From NCBI GenBank assembly GCA_002719395.1, contig PBHM01000015.1, forward strand, positions 262,128 to 311,246: DNA of 49,119 bases, in the 5' to 3' direction. Positions 1 through 8,427 of this stretch are shown one piece after another. The translations under genes and the position numbers were made by a program. The notes under the pieces were generated by a model. The model was not told the origin of the DNA. It saw only the letters and a program-made list of their open reading frames with translations, and searched no databases. This DNA is from Methanobacteriota archaeon (GTDB lineage: Archaea > Thermoplasmatota > Poseidoniia > Poseidoniales > Poseidoniaceae). Position 1 is the stretch's first letter, and each line of letters begins with the position of its first letter.

Positions 1-1497
1 TCTTGCATTTTGTAGGTCTTGAATTAACAATTCAACTTTGGTTTCGATTTCTTGAGAGTAACGATGATCGTCGTCATCATCATCATCGTCATCATCATCG
101 TCATCATCATCGTCATCATCAATCGGTTCCGAATCAATTTCAACATTTTCACTAACGTCTGACTCAACCTCTTCAGTGGAATCATTTCTTTGTTGTTCTA
201 TTTCCTCAACCTCGTTGAACAATCGTTCTTCAAAATCGTCATCTTCAGTTATTTTTTGTAATCCGAAAGCAGCAGCAGGAGCTGCACGAGAGCCAGTTGA
301 GTTTAGATAATCTTGCCAATCGAATTCACCTTCATGCTGATAAGGTGGATGAAGTTCTTTTCCAAGAGAGGCTTGGGTTCCAGATGGCATCAACATACCA
401 CTATCAAGAGATGCAGTATAATCATGGTCTTTGTTCCAGCCATCAAAATGGACACTTACTTCTCGACCGTTTACTGCAGTCACAGTAGCCACTGCTACAA
501 TACTCGGGTTATCTTTTACAACTGCTTCCAGTTTATCTCCAAGTTTGATAGCATCCAAGTCACTTTGTGCAGAATCGTCGATGTTTTCTTCAGCAATTTT
601 TTCGATTCCAGCGTCTTCAAGTAACTTTCTCATTACATCTATCGGGACTTCATCTTGGCCTGTAGGAGAAAGTGATTTGATGATTTGTTGTGCCATCCAA
701 GATGGCATGACGACACCTGAATAACGATGCACGAAGCCTGCGAGTTCGATGGGAGTAATGGTGTTTGAATTATCTGGATCTAGTAAATCGAGTGTTTGGT
801 CAATGTCGAGTCCAGCAGATTGAATCCATTGAACGAAATCATCAGAACTTTCAATTCTCAGTTTAACTTCGTTTAGTGCTTTTTTGGCTAATTCTTTCCG
901 AGTTAAATTCAAGATCCCCGCAGCACCAATGGCTCCACCAACTCCTAAGGCAATGAGCGAAGCATCAAGTGTTTTCCTAGCAGTTTCTGAGTTTTGTAAT
1001 TGAGACATAATTGTCTCACGGTTCGAATTTTTCGCCTCGACTTTACTTATTCCAGATGCTTGTGCAACCAATCGTAAATCTTCTGTGGATAAATTTTCGA
1101 TGGTGCCTTTATTTTCAAAGTGGCTGAGAATATCTGGTGTGAGGAATTGTTCAGGATTTAATGTTGTATTTTCTAATACTTCTCCAGACAAGTTAACGGG
1201 AATTTCATTCGGTATATCCTTCTGTTCGACTGATTGAAGCATGGACGTGGAATATTGGGTGATTGATTTATTTGCGGATTGGAATCCACCAACCATAAGT
1301 AAAATCACACTCGAAAAGCAGCATGCGAATCCTAAACCAGCTAATTCTTCACCGAAGAAAAAGATAAACATCGAAACAAAAATTCCATTTGTTCCTAGTT
1401 TTAGAAAGTTAATTTGTTCCTCAGGAACTACTTCCTCCATGTCGGCCATTGTCTGTCCGAGACGTTGAAACTTGAATAGATTGATGTTCAAGGCCAT
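1..1497 (-). CDS. Partial membrane protein with EF-hand, Tudor/MBT-like segment and poly-Asp tract
   Basis: The frame is open for 499 codons and runs off the left edge, so the C-terminus is missing. Two hydrophobic segments lie near residues 37-72 and an Ala/Gly-rich one near 174-197. A canonical EF-hand calcium loop sits at 240-251 (D240, D242, S244, T246, E251). Residues 349-354 read VHFDGW followed by an aromatic/acidic stretch, resembling Tudor-knot/MBT beta-barrels; this is inference from pattern. An acidic region leads to 18 consecutive Asp at 460-477. The start at 1497 overlaps the end of the upstream CCA-adding gene by 10 bases; an alternative Met lies at 1449. The function is unknown. 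A membrane-anchored, calcium-responsive protein with a highly acidic cytoplasmic or surface tail is possible. Confidence 0.75.
   Translation of the reverse strand, partial: MALNINLFKFQRLGQTMADMEEVVPEEQINFLKLGTNGIFVSMFIFFFGEELAGLGFACCFSSVILLMVGGFQSANKSITQYSTSMLQSVEQKDIPNEIPVNLSGEVLENTTLNPEQFLTPDILSHFENKGTIENLSTEDLRLVAQASGISKVEAKNSNRETIMSQLQNSETARKTLDASLIALGVGGAIGAAGILNLTRKELAKKALNEVKLRIESSDDFVQWIQSAGLDIDQTLDLLDPDNSNTITPIELAGFVHRYSGVVMPSWMAQQIIKSLSPTGQDEVPIDVMRKLLEDAGIEKIAEENIDDSAQSDLDAIKLGDKLEAVVKDNPSIVAVATVTAVNGREVSVHFDGWNKDHDYTASLDSGMLMPSGTQASLGKELHPPYQHEGEFDWQDYLNSTGSRAAPAAAFGLQKITEDDDFEERLFNEVEEIEQQRNDSTEEVESDVSENVEIDSEPIDDDDDDDDDDDDDDDDDDHRYSQEIETKVELLIQDLQNAR
67..120 (-). repeat. In-frame Asp-codon repeat (18 x GAY)
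   Basis: Eighteen consecutive GAT/GAC codons on the minus strand encode an uninterrupted poly-Asp run in the partial membrane protein. The two codons are mixed, so it is not a pure trinucleotide microsatellite, which suggests the protein tract itself is maintained. It remains a plausible site of slippage and length variation. Confidence 0.9.
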
Positions 1498-2753
1498 GAC
1501 AATGTCGGCCAATCTTCAAAATTTGAACTGGTCCATGGGATGGTACACAAAACGCTCTCAATGCCATCGAGGTGAGTTATATTTCGCTCAAGCTGGATCC
1601 GGTGAAGCCAATTTTTTAGCCGACCCAATTTTTCCCCTGGCTGAAGACCAGTGGCCTGCATAATCCAGTCTCCAGAGGCCAGAGGAGGTGTATTTTGGGG
1701 GATATTTTTCAATTTTTGACGTAAATCTATCACGATATCCTCTCCGTATTCATATTCCAATAATGAAAGGTGATTTTCCCTTAAATCACCGATGATTTCT
1801 GCATACAATCTCAAATCCATCTCACGAGGAAGTTGTTTCGCTTTATCATGAAGTGTCATGCTATTTTGCTTGATTGTGTTGGATACCTTCATTTCATTTA
1901 GGAATTTTTTCAAATCATTGATGTGATTTTGCCTGAACAACAGTGCAAGCCTAACCGAAATGACAGGCTGAACCGAATCAAGAGAGGGTGGTACTTCATT
2001 GATTTCTGGAATTAAGGTATTCAATATTTGATCATTTTTCATCTTGTTTAAACTTGCATTGACAAATTCACTTCGCAGAATTTGGGAAAATTCTTGCCAT
2101 ATTCTTTCAGACGAAATAAGCGATAATGCTGATTTATTTTCTTTGATCGCTTGACTCAATTTGGTGCTGAATCTGCGCACGGATTTGGTGTGGTGGCTCA
2201 TCAATCGATATGCTCTTAGTATTCGCAGAGCATCCTCTAAGATTCTTGATTCAGCTTTTCCGACTGTTTGAATAATTCCAGATTCTAAATCATTTCTACC
2301 CTTGTACGGGTCATATAGGATTTCTCTGAATGGGTCCCATGCCATCGCATTTATTGTAAAATCACGTCTTGAAAGGTCTTCAGATAAGGATTGACCCCAT
2401 TTGACAACTTTTGGTCTCCGTCCATCGCTGTAATCTGATTCGATCCTTGTTGTTGTACATTCAAAAAATGAATCTCCAGCCCGAATTGTAACTGTTCCAT
2501 AATCTATTCCAGTAGGAATTGCAGATTCAAATATCGACAGAATTTCCTGTGGCGGTATATCTACTGCAAGATCGATATCTCCAATTGGTACTGATGCAAG
2601 TGCATCTCTTATTGCCCCTCCTACAATCCAAACTCCTGCACCCTGTTCAGCGATTTTATTTAGCACAAACCTGAGATTGTCACTTAAATCAATTAAATTG
2701 GGAGTATGTACGCCCTTTAAATCGGCCTCACGGCCACAAAAAGGGTCAGACAT
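1488..2753 (-). CDS. cca: Class II (bacterial-type) CCA-adding tRNA nucleotidyltransferase / poly(A) polymerase family
   Basis: This 421-residue enzyme is predicted to add or repair the 3' CCA of tRNA. Near the N-terminus it has the nucleotidyltransferase motif GGAIRDAL followed by DIDLAVD with the two metal-binding Asp. It then has the class II motif RRDFTINAMAW and the neck motif EDALRILRAYRL that selects CTP/ATP. These are hallmarks of bacterial and eukaryotic class II enzymes; the usual archaeal enzyme is the unrelated class I type. The C-terminal body is divergent, so a poly(A) polymerase or partial-activity (A- or CC-adding) role cannot be excluded. The gene is divergent from the SerK-like gene with 19 bases between starts, and its 3' end overlaps the next minus-strand gene. 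Confidence 0.88.
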   Translation of the reverse strand: MSDPFCGREADLKGVHTPNLIDLSDNLRFVLNKIAEQGAGVWIVGGAIRDALASVPIGDIDLAVDIPPQEILSIFESAIPTGIDYGTVTIRAGDSFFECTTTRIESDYSDGRRPKVVKWGQSLSEDLSRRDFTINAMAWDPFREILYDPYKGRNDLESGIIQTVGKAESRILEDALRILRAYRLMSHHTKSVRRFSTKLSQAIKENKSALSLISSERIWQEFSQILRSEFVNASLNKMKNDQILNTLIPEINEVPPSLDSVQPVISVRLALLFRQNHINDLKKFLNEMKVSNTIKQNSMTLHDKAKQLPREMDLRLYAEIIGDLRENHLSLLEYEYGEDIVIDLRQKLKNIPQNTPPLASGDWIMQATGLQPGEKLGRLKNWLHRIQLERNITHLDGIESVLCTIPWTSSNFEDWPTLSWP

Positions 2754-2772
2754 ATAACTTCCACACGCAAAA

Positions 2773-3222
2773 ATGGCAAAGAGTTATCTCACAAAGGTTG
2801 GAGCAGGAAACATGACTTGGGAGACTGATGATGTTGAGTTAGTTCCAATTCATGAGTTACTTCCTCATGAAGAAACCAAGAGTAAAAATCAACAAAAACT
2901 TCAACAAATGACCATCAAATGGGGAGGTTATAACAAGCCTTTGTTGGTTGATGTCAAATCTAAAGTTATTCTTGATGGCCATCATCGATATAGAATTGGT
3001 GAGGCTTTGGGTTTGAAATTTTTACCTGCAATTCTGATTGATTATTTGGTTGATGACAGGATTCAGGTTATGACCTGGCCCAATGCTGAATCGGATTCGA
3101 TTACAAAGGAAGAAGTCGTTGAGATGGGACTTAGTGGTAATTTATTTCCTCCCAAAACAAGCAAACACGTATTTTTTGGAGACTTGCCTCCAATATTCTA
3201 TTCTATAGAGCAGTTAAGTTAA
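2773..3222 (+). CDS. ParB-fold protein, SerK-like (possible free-serine kinase)
   Basis: The protein has 149 residues with a ParB/sulfiredoxin-like fold signature. An N-terminal VPIHELLPHEET segment is followed by a basic stretch, then ILDGHHRY, and the C-terminal motif FPPKTSKH. The PHEE plus DGHHR pair is the pattern found in archaeal SerK (ADP-dependent free-serine kinase) and SbnI rather than in chromosome-partitioning ParB, which would also carry a helix-turn-helix domain that is absent here. The role as serine kinase, feeding O-phosphoserine to cysteine synthesis, is inferred. No partner gene such as parA is adjacent. The stop overlaps the convergent M61 peptidase gene by the 4-base palindrome TTAA. 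Confidence 0.7.
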   Translation: MAKSYLTKVGAGNMTWETDDVELVPIHELLPHEETKSKNQQKLQQMTIKWGGYNKPLLVDVKSKVILDGHHRYRIGEALGLKFLPAILIDYLVDDRIQVMTWPNAESDSITKEEVVEMGLSGNLFPPKTSKHVFFGDLPPIFYSIEQLS

Positions 3223-4970
3223 ATTTTGGAGGCGATTGCTCTTTTCCAAAGTTTGTTCCCATCATTGCTTACAACGGTTGGGTTTTGCGGTTTTTCCAAG
3301 ATTTCTACGGTTTTTGATTGAATAACGCCTTGCCTAGAAATTATGAAATTTGCTTTTCCTCCAATGTGATTCTTTGCATAGGCTTGTAGTTGTTTAGTTT
3401 CTAGTATTCTTGAACCGTCTACGGCAATAATTTCATCTTGAGGCATAAGTTCTGCCCTAGCAGGAGAACCATCTTCAAATGAACTGACCATGATTCTCCC
3501 CTCTTTTTTTGTAGTTCTCAAGCCAAACCAACCCACCTTCTTTTCTTCATTTGCGTGGATTTTTAGGCCAAACAAAGTCATGGCACGGCTAATATCTGGA
3601 GGTATTTGTTCTCGAACAGCACGATCAAGCCATTTTCCAAGCAATCGTCCCCCTTTCATGGAGGTCAATTTTATACGAATGTCCTTGTAATCTATCCCAT
3701 CTCTATTGCCTATGGTTCCATGCTCTTTGTAGAGTTCAACCATCAGGTCATCGACACCATGCAATCCTTTCGATCGATATCTAAGTTCAGCATCCAGGCA
3801 GAAAAAAACCAATTCACCTTCAAGATAATAACTAATCCGAGACTCTCGCGCATATGGATTTGGGCGATAGAGGTGAATCCATGCATCATGAGATGAAGCA
3901 CAAAGTGATTCCTTATGCATACCATTTCCGCTGAAATGTCTTTCCAATTTCTTTTTCCAATCTTTGCACCAAACTTCAAAATCCCATGCGCCGCTGCGTA
4001 AACAAATCATGTCGCCAAGCCAAGAAGTTCCGCCCTCAAACCACCATAACAAATCGGTATGTACTTCTTTTTGTAAATCATAAGGAATGAATTCCTTAGG
4101 TTTGAGCCTTTTCACATTCCACTGGTGTAAATATTCGTGACTAAACAAGCTAAGTAATTGGTTATAGTCATCTTCATAACCTTGTTGAAGACATTTTCTT
4201 GGCATCATAGAGGTTTGGCTCCTTAAGTGCTCAAGACCTCCTCGATTATTTTCAGTGAAATGGAATACTGCAAGGTAATCTTTCCATTCAGGAATTCCAA
4301 ATAATGCATGATGTTCTTCGATAATTTTCGTTAAATCTTCAATGAGCAAATTTAATCTATCTTCCTCTATTTTGAATCCACCAGCATCCCACCATTTCAT
4401 TCGATGATTGCAACCATTTACAATCCAAGATAACTCTCTGTTTGGATTTGCTTCCATAATACCATCCAATAACTCATCTCTTCCGTCAGCAAAATATTCT
4501 CCATTTTTCCCCGGGATTTGAGTAGAAATACTCCAGTCTTTTGGGACATACAATTTCACAGTATGTATTTCATCCATCCGTTGTACATCAATGCCCGATT
4601 CAGGTAACCACCACGTGAATGGTGGCATTAAATGAAGATGGGACTCATCCATATGATTTGACCGAACAGTCATTTCAAAACACAAAACTCTGTATTGAAT
4701 TGAGATTTCTTTACAATCCTTTGGAATTTGAATCTCCAATCCATCTACGTCGATACGATTCCAATGAAGGGATGTTTTTTGATGATCTTTAACCTCAATA
4801 GAGTCTACATATTGTAATGGTTCTCTCATGAAGTAGGAGCCAGGTACCCATCTTGGAAACCTCATGATCATTTTTTTTGCAGTGAATGGTGCCGAAACGG
4901 TAATGTCTATGTGCAAGTATCTTGATGATGGCTGGGTAGCATCTGCAGAAAAAGTGATACCAGAACTCAA
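3219..4970 (-). CDS. M61 family metallopeptidase with C-terminal PDZ domain
   Basis: The protein has 583 residues. The zinc motif HEYLHQWN followed by VKRLKP is diagnostic for peptidase family M61 (glycyl aminopeptidase-like). A downstream WFEGGTSWLGD supplies the third zinc ligand Glu. The N-terminal third is the beta-rich M61 N domain. The last ~130 residues include a PDZ-like stretch (FGLRTTKKEGRIMVSS, then DEIIAVDGSRI) that should bind substrate C-termini. No signal peptide or membrane segment is seen, so the enzyme is probably cytoplasmic. The start is TTG, 4 bases after the HEAT-like gene's stop, with GGGTGAG just upstream, which suggests translational coupling. It probably acts in peptide or misfolded-protein turnover. 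Confidence 0.9.
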   Translation of the reverse strand: MSSGITFSADATQPSSRYLHIDITVSAPFTAKKMIMRFPRWVPGSYFMREPLQYVDSIEVKDHQKTSLHWNRIDVDGLEIQIPKDCKEISIQYRVLCFEMTVRSNHMDESHLHLMPPFTWWLPESGIDVQRMDEIHTVKLYVPKDWSISTQIPGKNGEYFADGRDELLDGIMEANPNRELSWIVNGCNHRMKWWDAGGFKIEEDRLNLLIEDLTKIIEEHHALFGIPEWKDYLAVFHFTENNRGGLEHLRSQTSMMPRKCLQQGYEDDYNQLLSLFSHEYLHQWNVKRLKPKEFIPYDLQKEVHTDLLWWFEGGTSWLGDMICLRSGAWDFEVWCKDWKKKLERHFSGNGMHKESLCASSHDAWIHLYRPNPYARESRISYYLEGELVFFCLDAELRYRSKGLHGVDDLMVELYKEHGTIGNRDGIDYKDIRIKLTSMKGGRLLGKWLDRAVREQIPPDISRAMTLFGLKIHANEEKKVGWFGLRTTKKEGRIMVSSFEDGSPARAELMPQDEIIAVDGSRILETKQLQAYAKNHIGGKANFIISRQGVIQSKTVEILEKPQNPTVVSNDGNKLWKRAIASKI

Positions 4971-4974
4971 AAAC

Positions 4975-5925
4975 TCACCCCGATGTAGTTTTGAATGAAT
5001 CGAGTAAGTTATTTGTTGTTATGCGGATTAAATCGTCATCATGGGTTGATAATGGTTCAATTTTTTCTGAATATTCGTGTTTCTTATGTGGAAATTGTTC
5101 AATTAGTTTTGCTCGAATAAACGGGTCTATTTTTTCATCAAAGATGCATTTCAATCGAAAATCAAGAGCGTTAGTATCATTTTGATTTCTCAGAACACGT
5201 GGCAACAAAAGTGGAGCATGCTCCTTAACTTTCGAATAAAATTCGCTATTTCCATGAATGTTGGTTGCAATATCAGATAAAATTCTTTCATTTGAACTTT
5301 GGATCAATTCCTTGAATAAATGGGGAAATGAATCCAAGATTATGTCACTTATTGAAGCAGTAATTCGTTCGTGGTCTTTTTGAAGAAGTCTTTTGACCGT
5401 AGATTCATTAATTTCGAGATTTTTTCGTTTGATTTCTCCAATAGAACTGATTACTGGGAGCGGGTGTTCGTCATCAAGGGTTTCGATTAAAATATCATCA
5501 TCTTCAGTATGCTCAATAGCTACTGCACGGATTACAGGTGATTCATCTTCCAAAAAGATTTGTCGCCATTTTACATCCTTAGCTAAACTTTTTGCAGCAT
5601 TTTTTTTCGTTTGAGAATCTTGTGATTTAATTAATATTTCAGCCGCAGATTCATCAGGTATTCTTTGTAATAAGTCAGCAGCAACTCGCTGACAAGATTC
5701 ATTCTTGGTTTTAATAAGGTCGTGGAGATGCTCCTTGTAAGTTGCATATTCTTTGTAGGCATTCAAAGCTTTAGATTGAAACCAAATATCGTTATCTGAC
5801 AACAGTGTTTTGAATAATTCTAAAATCCAAACCTCTCCAATTTCAAATAATTGCCTAACAGCTTTGCGTTTTATGCGGATATCCTTGCTCGATAGGTCTC
5901 TTTTCAGTTTACTCTTAGATTCCAT
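4975..5925 (-). CDS. HEAT-repeat-like protein
   Basis: The protein has 316 residues, is almost entirely alpha-helical and rich in Leu, Ile and charged residues. Repeated helical pairs such as IRIKRKAVRQLFEIGEVW, DIWFQSKALNAYKEY and SPVIRAVAIEHTEDD resemble HEAT/PBS-lyase-type repeats used as protein-interaction scaffolds. There is no catalytic motif, signal peptide or membrane segment. It lies between the isoaspartyl methyltransferase-like gene and the M61 peptidase gene in one minus-strand run with gaps of 9 and 4 bases, so co-transcription is likely. A GAGGGA sequence just upstream of the ATG may act as ribosome binding site. A shared role in protein repair and turnover is a context guess only. 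Confidence 0.75.
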   Translation of the reverse strand: MESKSKLKRDLSSKDIRIKRKAVRQLFEIGEVWILELFKTLLSDNDIWFQSKALNAYKEYATYKEHLHDLIKTKNESCQRVAADLLQRIPDESAAEILIKSQDSQTKKNAAKSLAKDVKWRQIFLEDESPVIRAVAIEHTEDDDILIETLDDEHPLPVISSIGEIKRKNLEINESTVKRLLQKDHERITASISDIILDSFPHLFKELIQSSNERILSDIATNIHGNSEFYSKVKEHAPLLLPRVLRNQNDTNALDFRLKCIFDEKIDPFIRAKLIEQFPHKKHEYSEKIEPLSTHDDDLIRITTNNLLDSFKTTSG

Positions 5926-5934
5926 GAAATTCCC

Positions 5935-6894
5935 TCAAGGAATGAAATCTTCGTGTTGTTTGTAAGAAACATGATCCGGAGCACCGGGAGAAGAGAGGTG
6001 TGATTCGAAAACAAATTCGAGTTTCGACCATAATTCATGAAATACTTCTTCATTTTCTTGAATTAGGTCTCGCATGGGATGGTCTTCGTCTGAATAGGCA
6101 TAATTCATGTTATCCTTTGTGCCCATCAAATCTTCGACAAGTCGTTGGATGGATTCGATTTGAGATTTGTCGAGTAATTCATATTCTATAAGCGGACTGA
6201 TTAGTGAGTTAAGTACATCAGCCATTTCAGATGCAGAAATAGGTTCTGGTTCCGAATCTTTGATATCCACAGGACCAAACATTACCGGTCCAAGAGAGGT
6301 CTCAAGTAACTCGCCGCTTTGCTTTTCAAATTTGGTCAGGTTTTGTTCAAATTCATCACCAATCGGGGCTGTGATAAATCCACCCTCTTCGATTTTAGAT
6401 TGAATCCATTCAGGAATAAATGGGATTTGACCAGTGATAAGGACTCTATGGAGGGGGAATCCAAATGAAATGGGCTCACGGAAAAAATCCTTCAGAAGAT
6501 GGCACGATATATTGGTGATTTCTTCTGTCTTTTTTTCTACGTAGTCGATGACATCTTCCGATGGATCAAATACCAATACCTGCCCTTCTCGGCCAATCAA
6601 CTTTGAAACGAGACTGGCAAGATATCCTCCCTTGGCTCCGATGATTACAACATTCCTTCGGGGTGTTAGTTCCATCTGATGGAGTAATGTGACGATCATA
6701 TGAGGTGCAGATATTGTCTTGGTTCCTCCCTCTTTTGTCTTCAAAAAAACGACGGGACGGTCATGATAAAATGCCTTGATTCCTTTGTCTACAAATTCAC
6801 AAATAGGGGTCTCAAGCATCACATCTTCTATTTCAGGGGTGACTTCGACCCCTGCCGAGCGCAGACGAGCCACAAGTTCTACCATCTCGTCCAT
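5935..6894 (-). CDS. Protein-L-isoaspartate O-methyltransferase-like protein
   Basis: The protein has 319 residues, longer than typical PCMT (~210-230). The substrate-side motif KTISAPHMIV matches the PCMT signature. It is followed by a Rossmann SAM domain: VVIIGAKGGYLASLV, then GQVLVFDPSEDVIDYVE with the acidic residue that would bind SAM ribose. The glycine-rich motif I is degenerate (GAKGG rather than GxGxG), so SAM binding or activity may be altered. About 100 extra C-terminal residues are acidic and of unknown role. Canonical PCMT repairs L-isoaspartyl damage in aged proteins. The neighbouring M61 peptidase and HEAT-like genes in the same run would fit protein quality control. Confidence 0.78.
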   Translation of the reverse strand: MDEMVELVARLRSAGVEVTPEIEDVMLETPICEFVDKGIKAFYHDRPVVFLKTKEGGTKTISAPHMIVTLLHQMELTPRRNVVIIGAKGGYLASLVSKLIGREGQVLVFDPSEDVIDYVEKKTEEITNISCHLLKDFFREPISFGFPLHRVLITGQIPFIPEWIQSKIEEGGFITAPIGDEFEQNLTKFEKQSGELLETSLGPVMFGPVDIKDSEPEPISASEMADVLNSLISPLIEYELLDKSQIESIQRLVEDLMGTKDNMNYAYSDEDHPMRDLIQENEEVFHELWSKLEFVFESHLSSPGAPDHVSYKQHEDFIP

Positions 6895-6937
6895 ATTGGT
6901 GAAACAAGGTACTCATTTGTAAGGCTGTGCATAGGAA

Positions 6938-7639
6938 TTATCTTCCTCGATTTGTAATAATCATGATGCCTAAGAACAATCCAGCAATAATTCCACCAAT
7001 TCTAACGTAAATATTCCCTGGCGCAAATTCATCAAAAGCAAAGGCACCAAGAATAGACAACATTGGCAAGAAAATAATGGCTTGCATCATGACGCTTTTC
7101 TTATCCATTTCATGAGGTAATCGAACAGTGATTGAATGGCTTTTTTTGACTATCCTTGATGTATTTATGCTATTGTGTAAATATCGAAGAATATGAGCTC
7201 TGAGTGCCGCTTCATTTGTATCTCGAGTATTGAATTTGATCTGACATTGATCTGTAAATTGTAATCCATGTTCAACCAGCTTCATGGGATTTTGAGAGTT
7301 ACGTAACTTGATTGAAATGGATGTGCCAGCATTTCTTACATGTGAAAGCGCTCTCCATCTGTTGACCCCTTCATCAAATTGTTTCATGCTATCTTGGATG
7401 AGTGGCAAAAAATCCATTGGGTTTGCTAGAACTCTTCTTTCCCTTCTAGCAAGGATTGGAGTAAGTACGATTGTGCCGATGATTATCGTGGAAACCCATG
7501 CTTTCCCAGCAGATCTTAACGATTGATTCGCCATCCAGAAGAAAAGGATGGAAATCATAAATCCCATGTAAACGCCAAGGACGAGGGATGCTGAAAAGCT
7601 CCGTTTCCAACCCACTCTCTCCATATGCTGCGATGACAA
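6938..7639 (-). CDS. Four-helix membrane protein of unknown function
   Basis: The protein has 233 residues. Two predicted membrane helices lie near the N-terminus (LVLGVYMGFMISILFFW and STIIIGTIVLTPIL) and two near the C-terminus (AIIFLPMLSILGAFAF and IGGIIAGLFLGIMII). A roughly 110-residue soluble loop containing basic residues separates them. No family was recognised. The annotated start is the ATG at 7639. The Met at 7624 is also possible, and sits better relative to the TATA-like element at 7643-7649, about 22 bases away. The gene is divergent from the DUF2085 gene and 43 bases upstream of the isoaspartyl methyltransferase-like gene. Confidence 0.7.
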   Translation of the reverse strand: MSSQHMERVGWKRSFSASLVLGVYMGFMISILFFWMANQSLRSAGKAWVSTIIIGTIVLTPILARRERRVLANPMDFLPLIQDSMKQFDEGVNRWRALSHVRNAGTSISIKLRNSQNPMKLVEHGLQFTDQCQIKFNTRDTNEAALRAHILRYLHNSINTSRIVKKSHSITVRLPHEMDKKSVMMQAIIFLPMLSILGAFAFDEFAPGNIYVRIGGIIAGLFLGIMIITNRGR

Positions 7640-7642
7640 AAC

Positions 7643-7649
7643 GTATATG
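7643..7649. promoter_or_regulatory. Possible bidirectional TATA-like element
   Basis: GTATATG lies between two divergent genes. Its centre is about 26 bases from a GTG codon at 7672 on the plus strand and about 22 bases from an ATG at 7624 on the minus strand. These distances would place transcription starts at or next to the start codons, i.e. leaderless mRNAs. This is inference from spacing. Confidence 0.4.
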
Positions 7650-7671
7650 ACAATTGTTTCTACGAAGAATC

Positions 7672-8427
7672 GTGGAGATTAACGGATTGCTCGACCGTAA
7701 GCGGGAAAAGAAGGTGGGGATTATCATCCTTGGAATCTTTTTCTTTTTTCTTTCGTCTTTTTTCATAGCTCCACTCACAGTTGAAAAAAATACCATACCA
7801 CCTCTATCTGGCAGAGCCAATGCATTTGATTATGTTACAAATCAAAGTTGGGGTAACCAAAACCATGCTGATGATGCCAAAATTGGTCATAATCAGTCAG
7901 AATATGGTTTATTTTCTTGGTCAGATATCAATTTCTATGCCGCATTTACTTATGCCTTTGGCGACTTTAACTGTCATCAAAAGTTTCAACGTTCATGGGA
8001 GATAAATGGAAACCAAATGCCAGTTTGTGTGAGAGATATAGGTATATTTTTTGGATTGGTCATTGGTTCGCTATTGTTTTATTTGAAAGGATTTAATCGA
8101 TGGACAATAAAAGATACGATGTTATCCATATTCCCGGATAAGTATCTTACAAAGATCTATCAGCAAAATAAGCGATGGCAAAGTGTTCTTCTCCTTTCAT
8201 TTTTCTCAATTGTTCCCTTGGTGTTTGACGGCTTTCTTCAATTGCTTACACCGTATGAATCAACAAGCATCATGCGATTAGTAACCGGCTTACCCTTTGG
8301 TTTCATTATCGGACTGTATTTGTGTTCCTCATTCTCAGCAAGGCCAAATGCTTTCACAGGAGATGCAAGTCTTGTGCGGCTGCCTGGTGGGGCAAGATTT
8401 GCACAACTCTCTACTCAAGATCAGTGA
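7672..8427 (+). CDS. DUF2085-like integral membrane protein
   Basis: The protein has about 251 residues. A first membrane helix (VGIIILGIFFFFLSSFFI) is followed by a polar loop and then by CHQKFQRSWEINGNQ and PVCVRDIGIFFG. This matches the DUF2085 pattern: CHQ, RS, G-Q, PVC-R, GIFFG. At least three more helices follow (IGIFFGLVIGSLLFYL, VLLLSFFSIVPLVFDGF, LPFGFIIGLYLCSSF). Function is unknown; the conserved Cys/His suggest metal or redox chemistry but this is unproven. No ATG is suitably placed, and the frame is closed upstream by TGA at 7648. GTG at 7672 is preferred because of the TATA spacing; TTG at 7654 is the longer alternative. The 3' end overlaps the convergent tmk gene by 7 bases. 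Confidence 0.78.
   Translation: MEINGLLDRKREKKVGIIILGIFFFFLSSFFIAPLTVEKNTIPPLSGRANAFDYVTNQSWGNQNHADDAKIGHNQSEYGLFSWSDINFYAAFTYAFGDFNCHQKFQRSWEINGNQMPVCVRDIGIFFGLVIGSLLFYLKGFNRWTIKDTMLSIFPDKYLTKIYQQNKRWQSVLLLSFFSIVPLVFDGFLQLLTPYESTSIMRLVTGLPFGFIIGLYLCSSFSARPNAFTGDASLVRLPGGARFAQLSTQDQ

Noticed and set aside
61..120. Trinucleotide array that looks like a tandem repeat or CRISPR-like element
   Set aside because: It is a run of Asp codons in an open frame; no spacers and no longer repeat unit.
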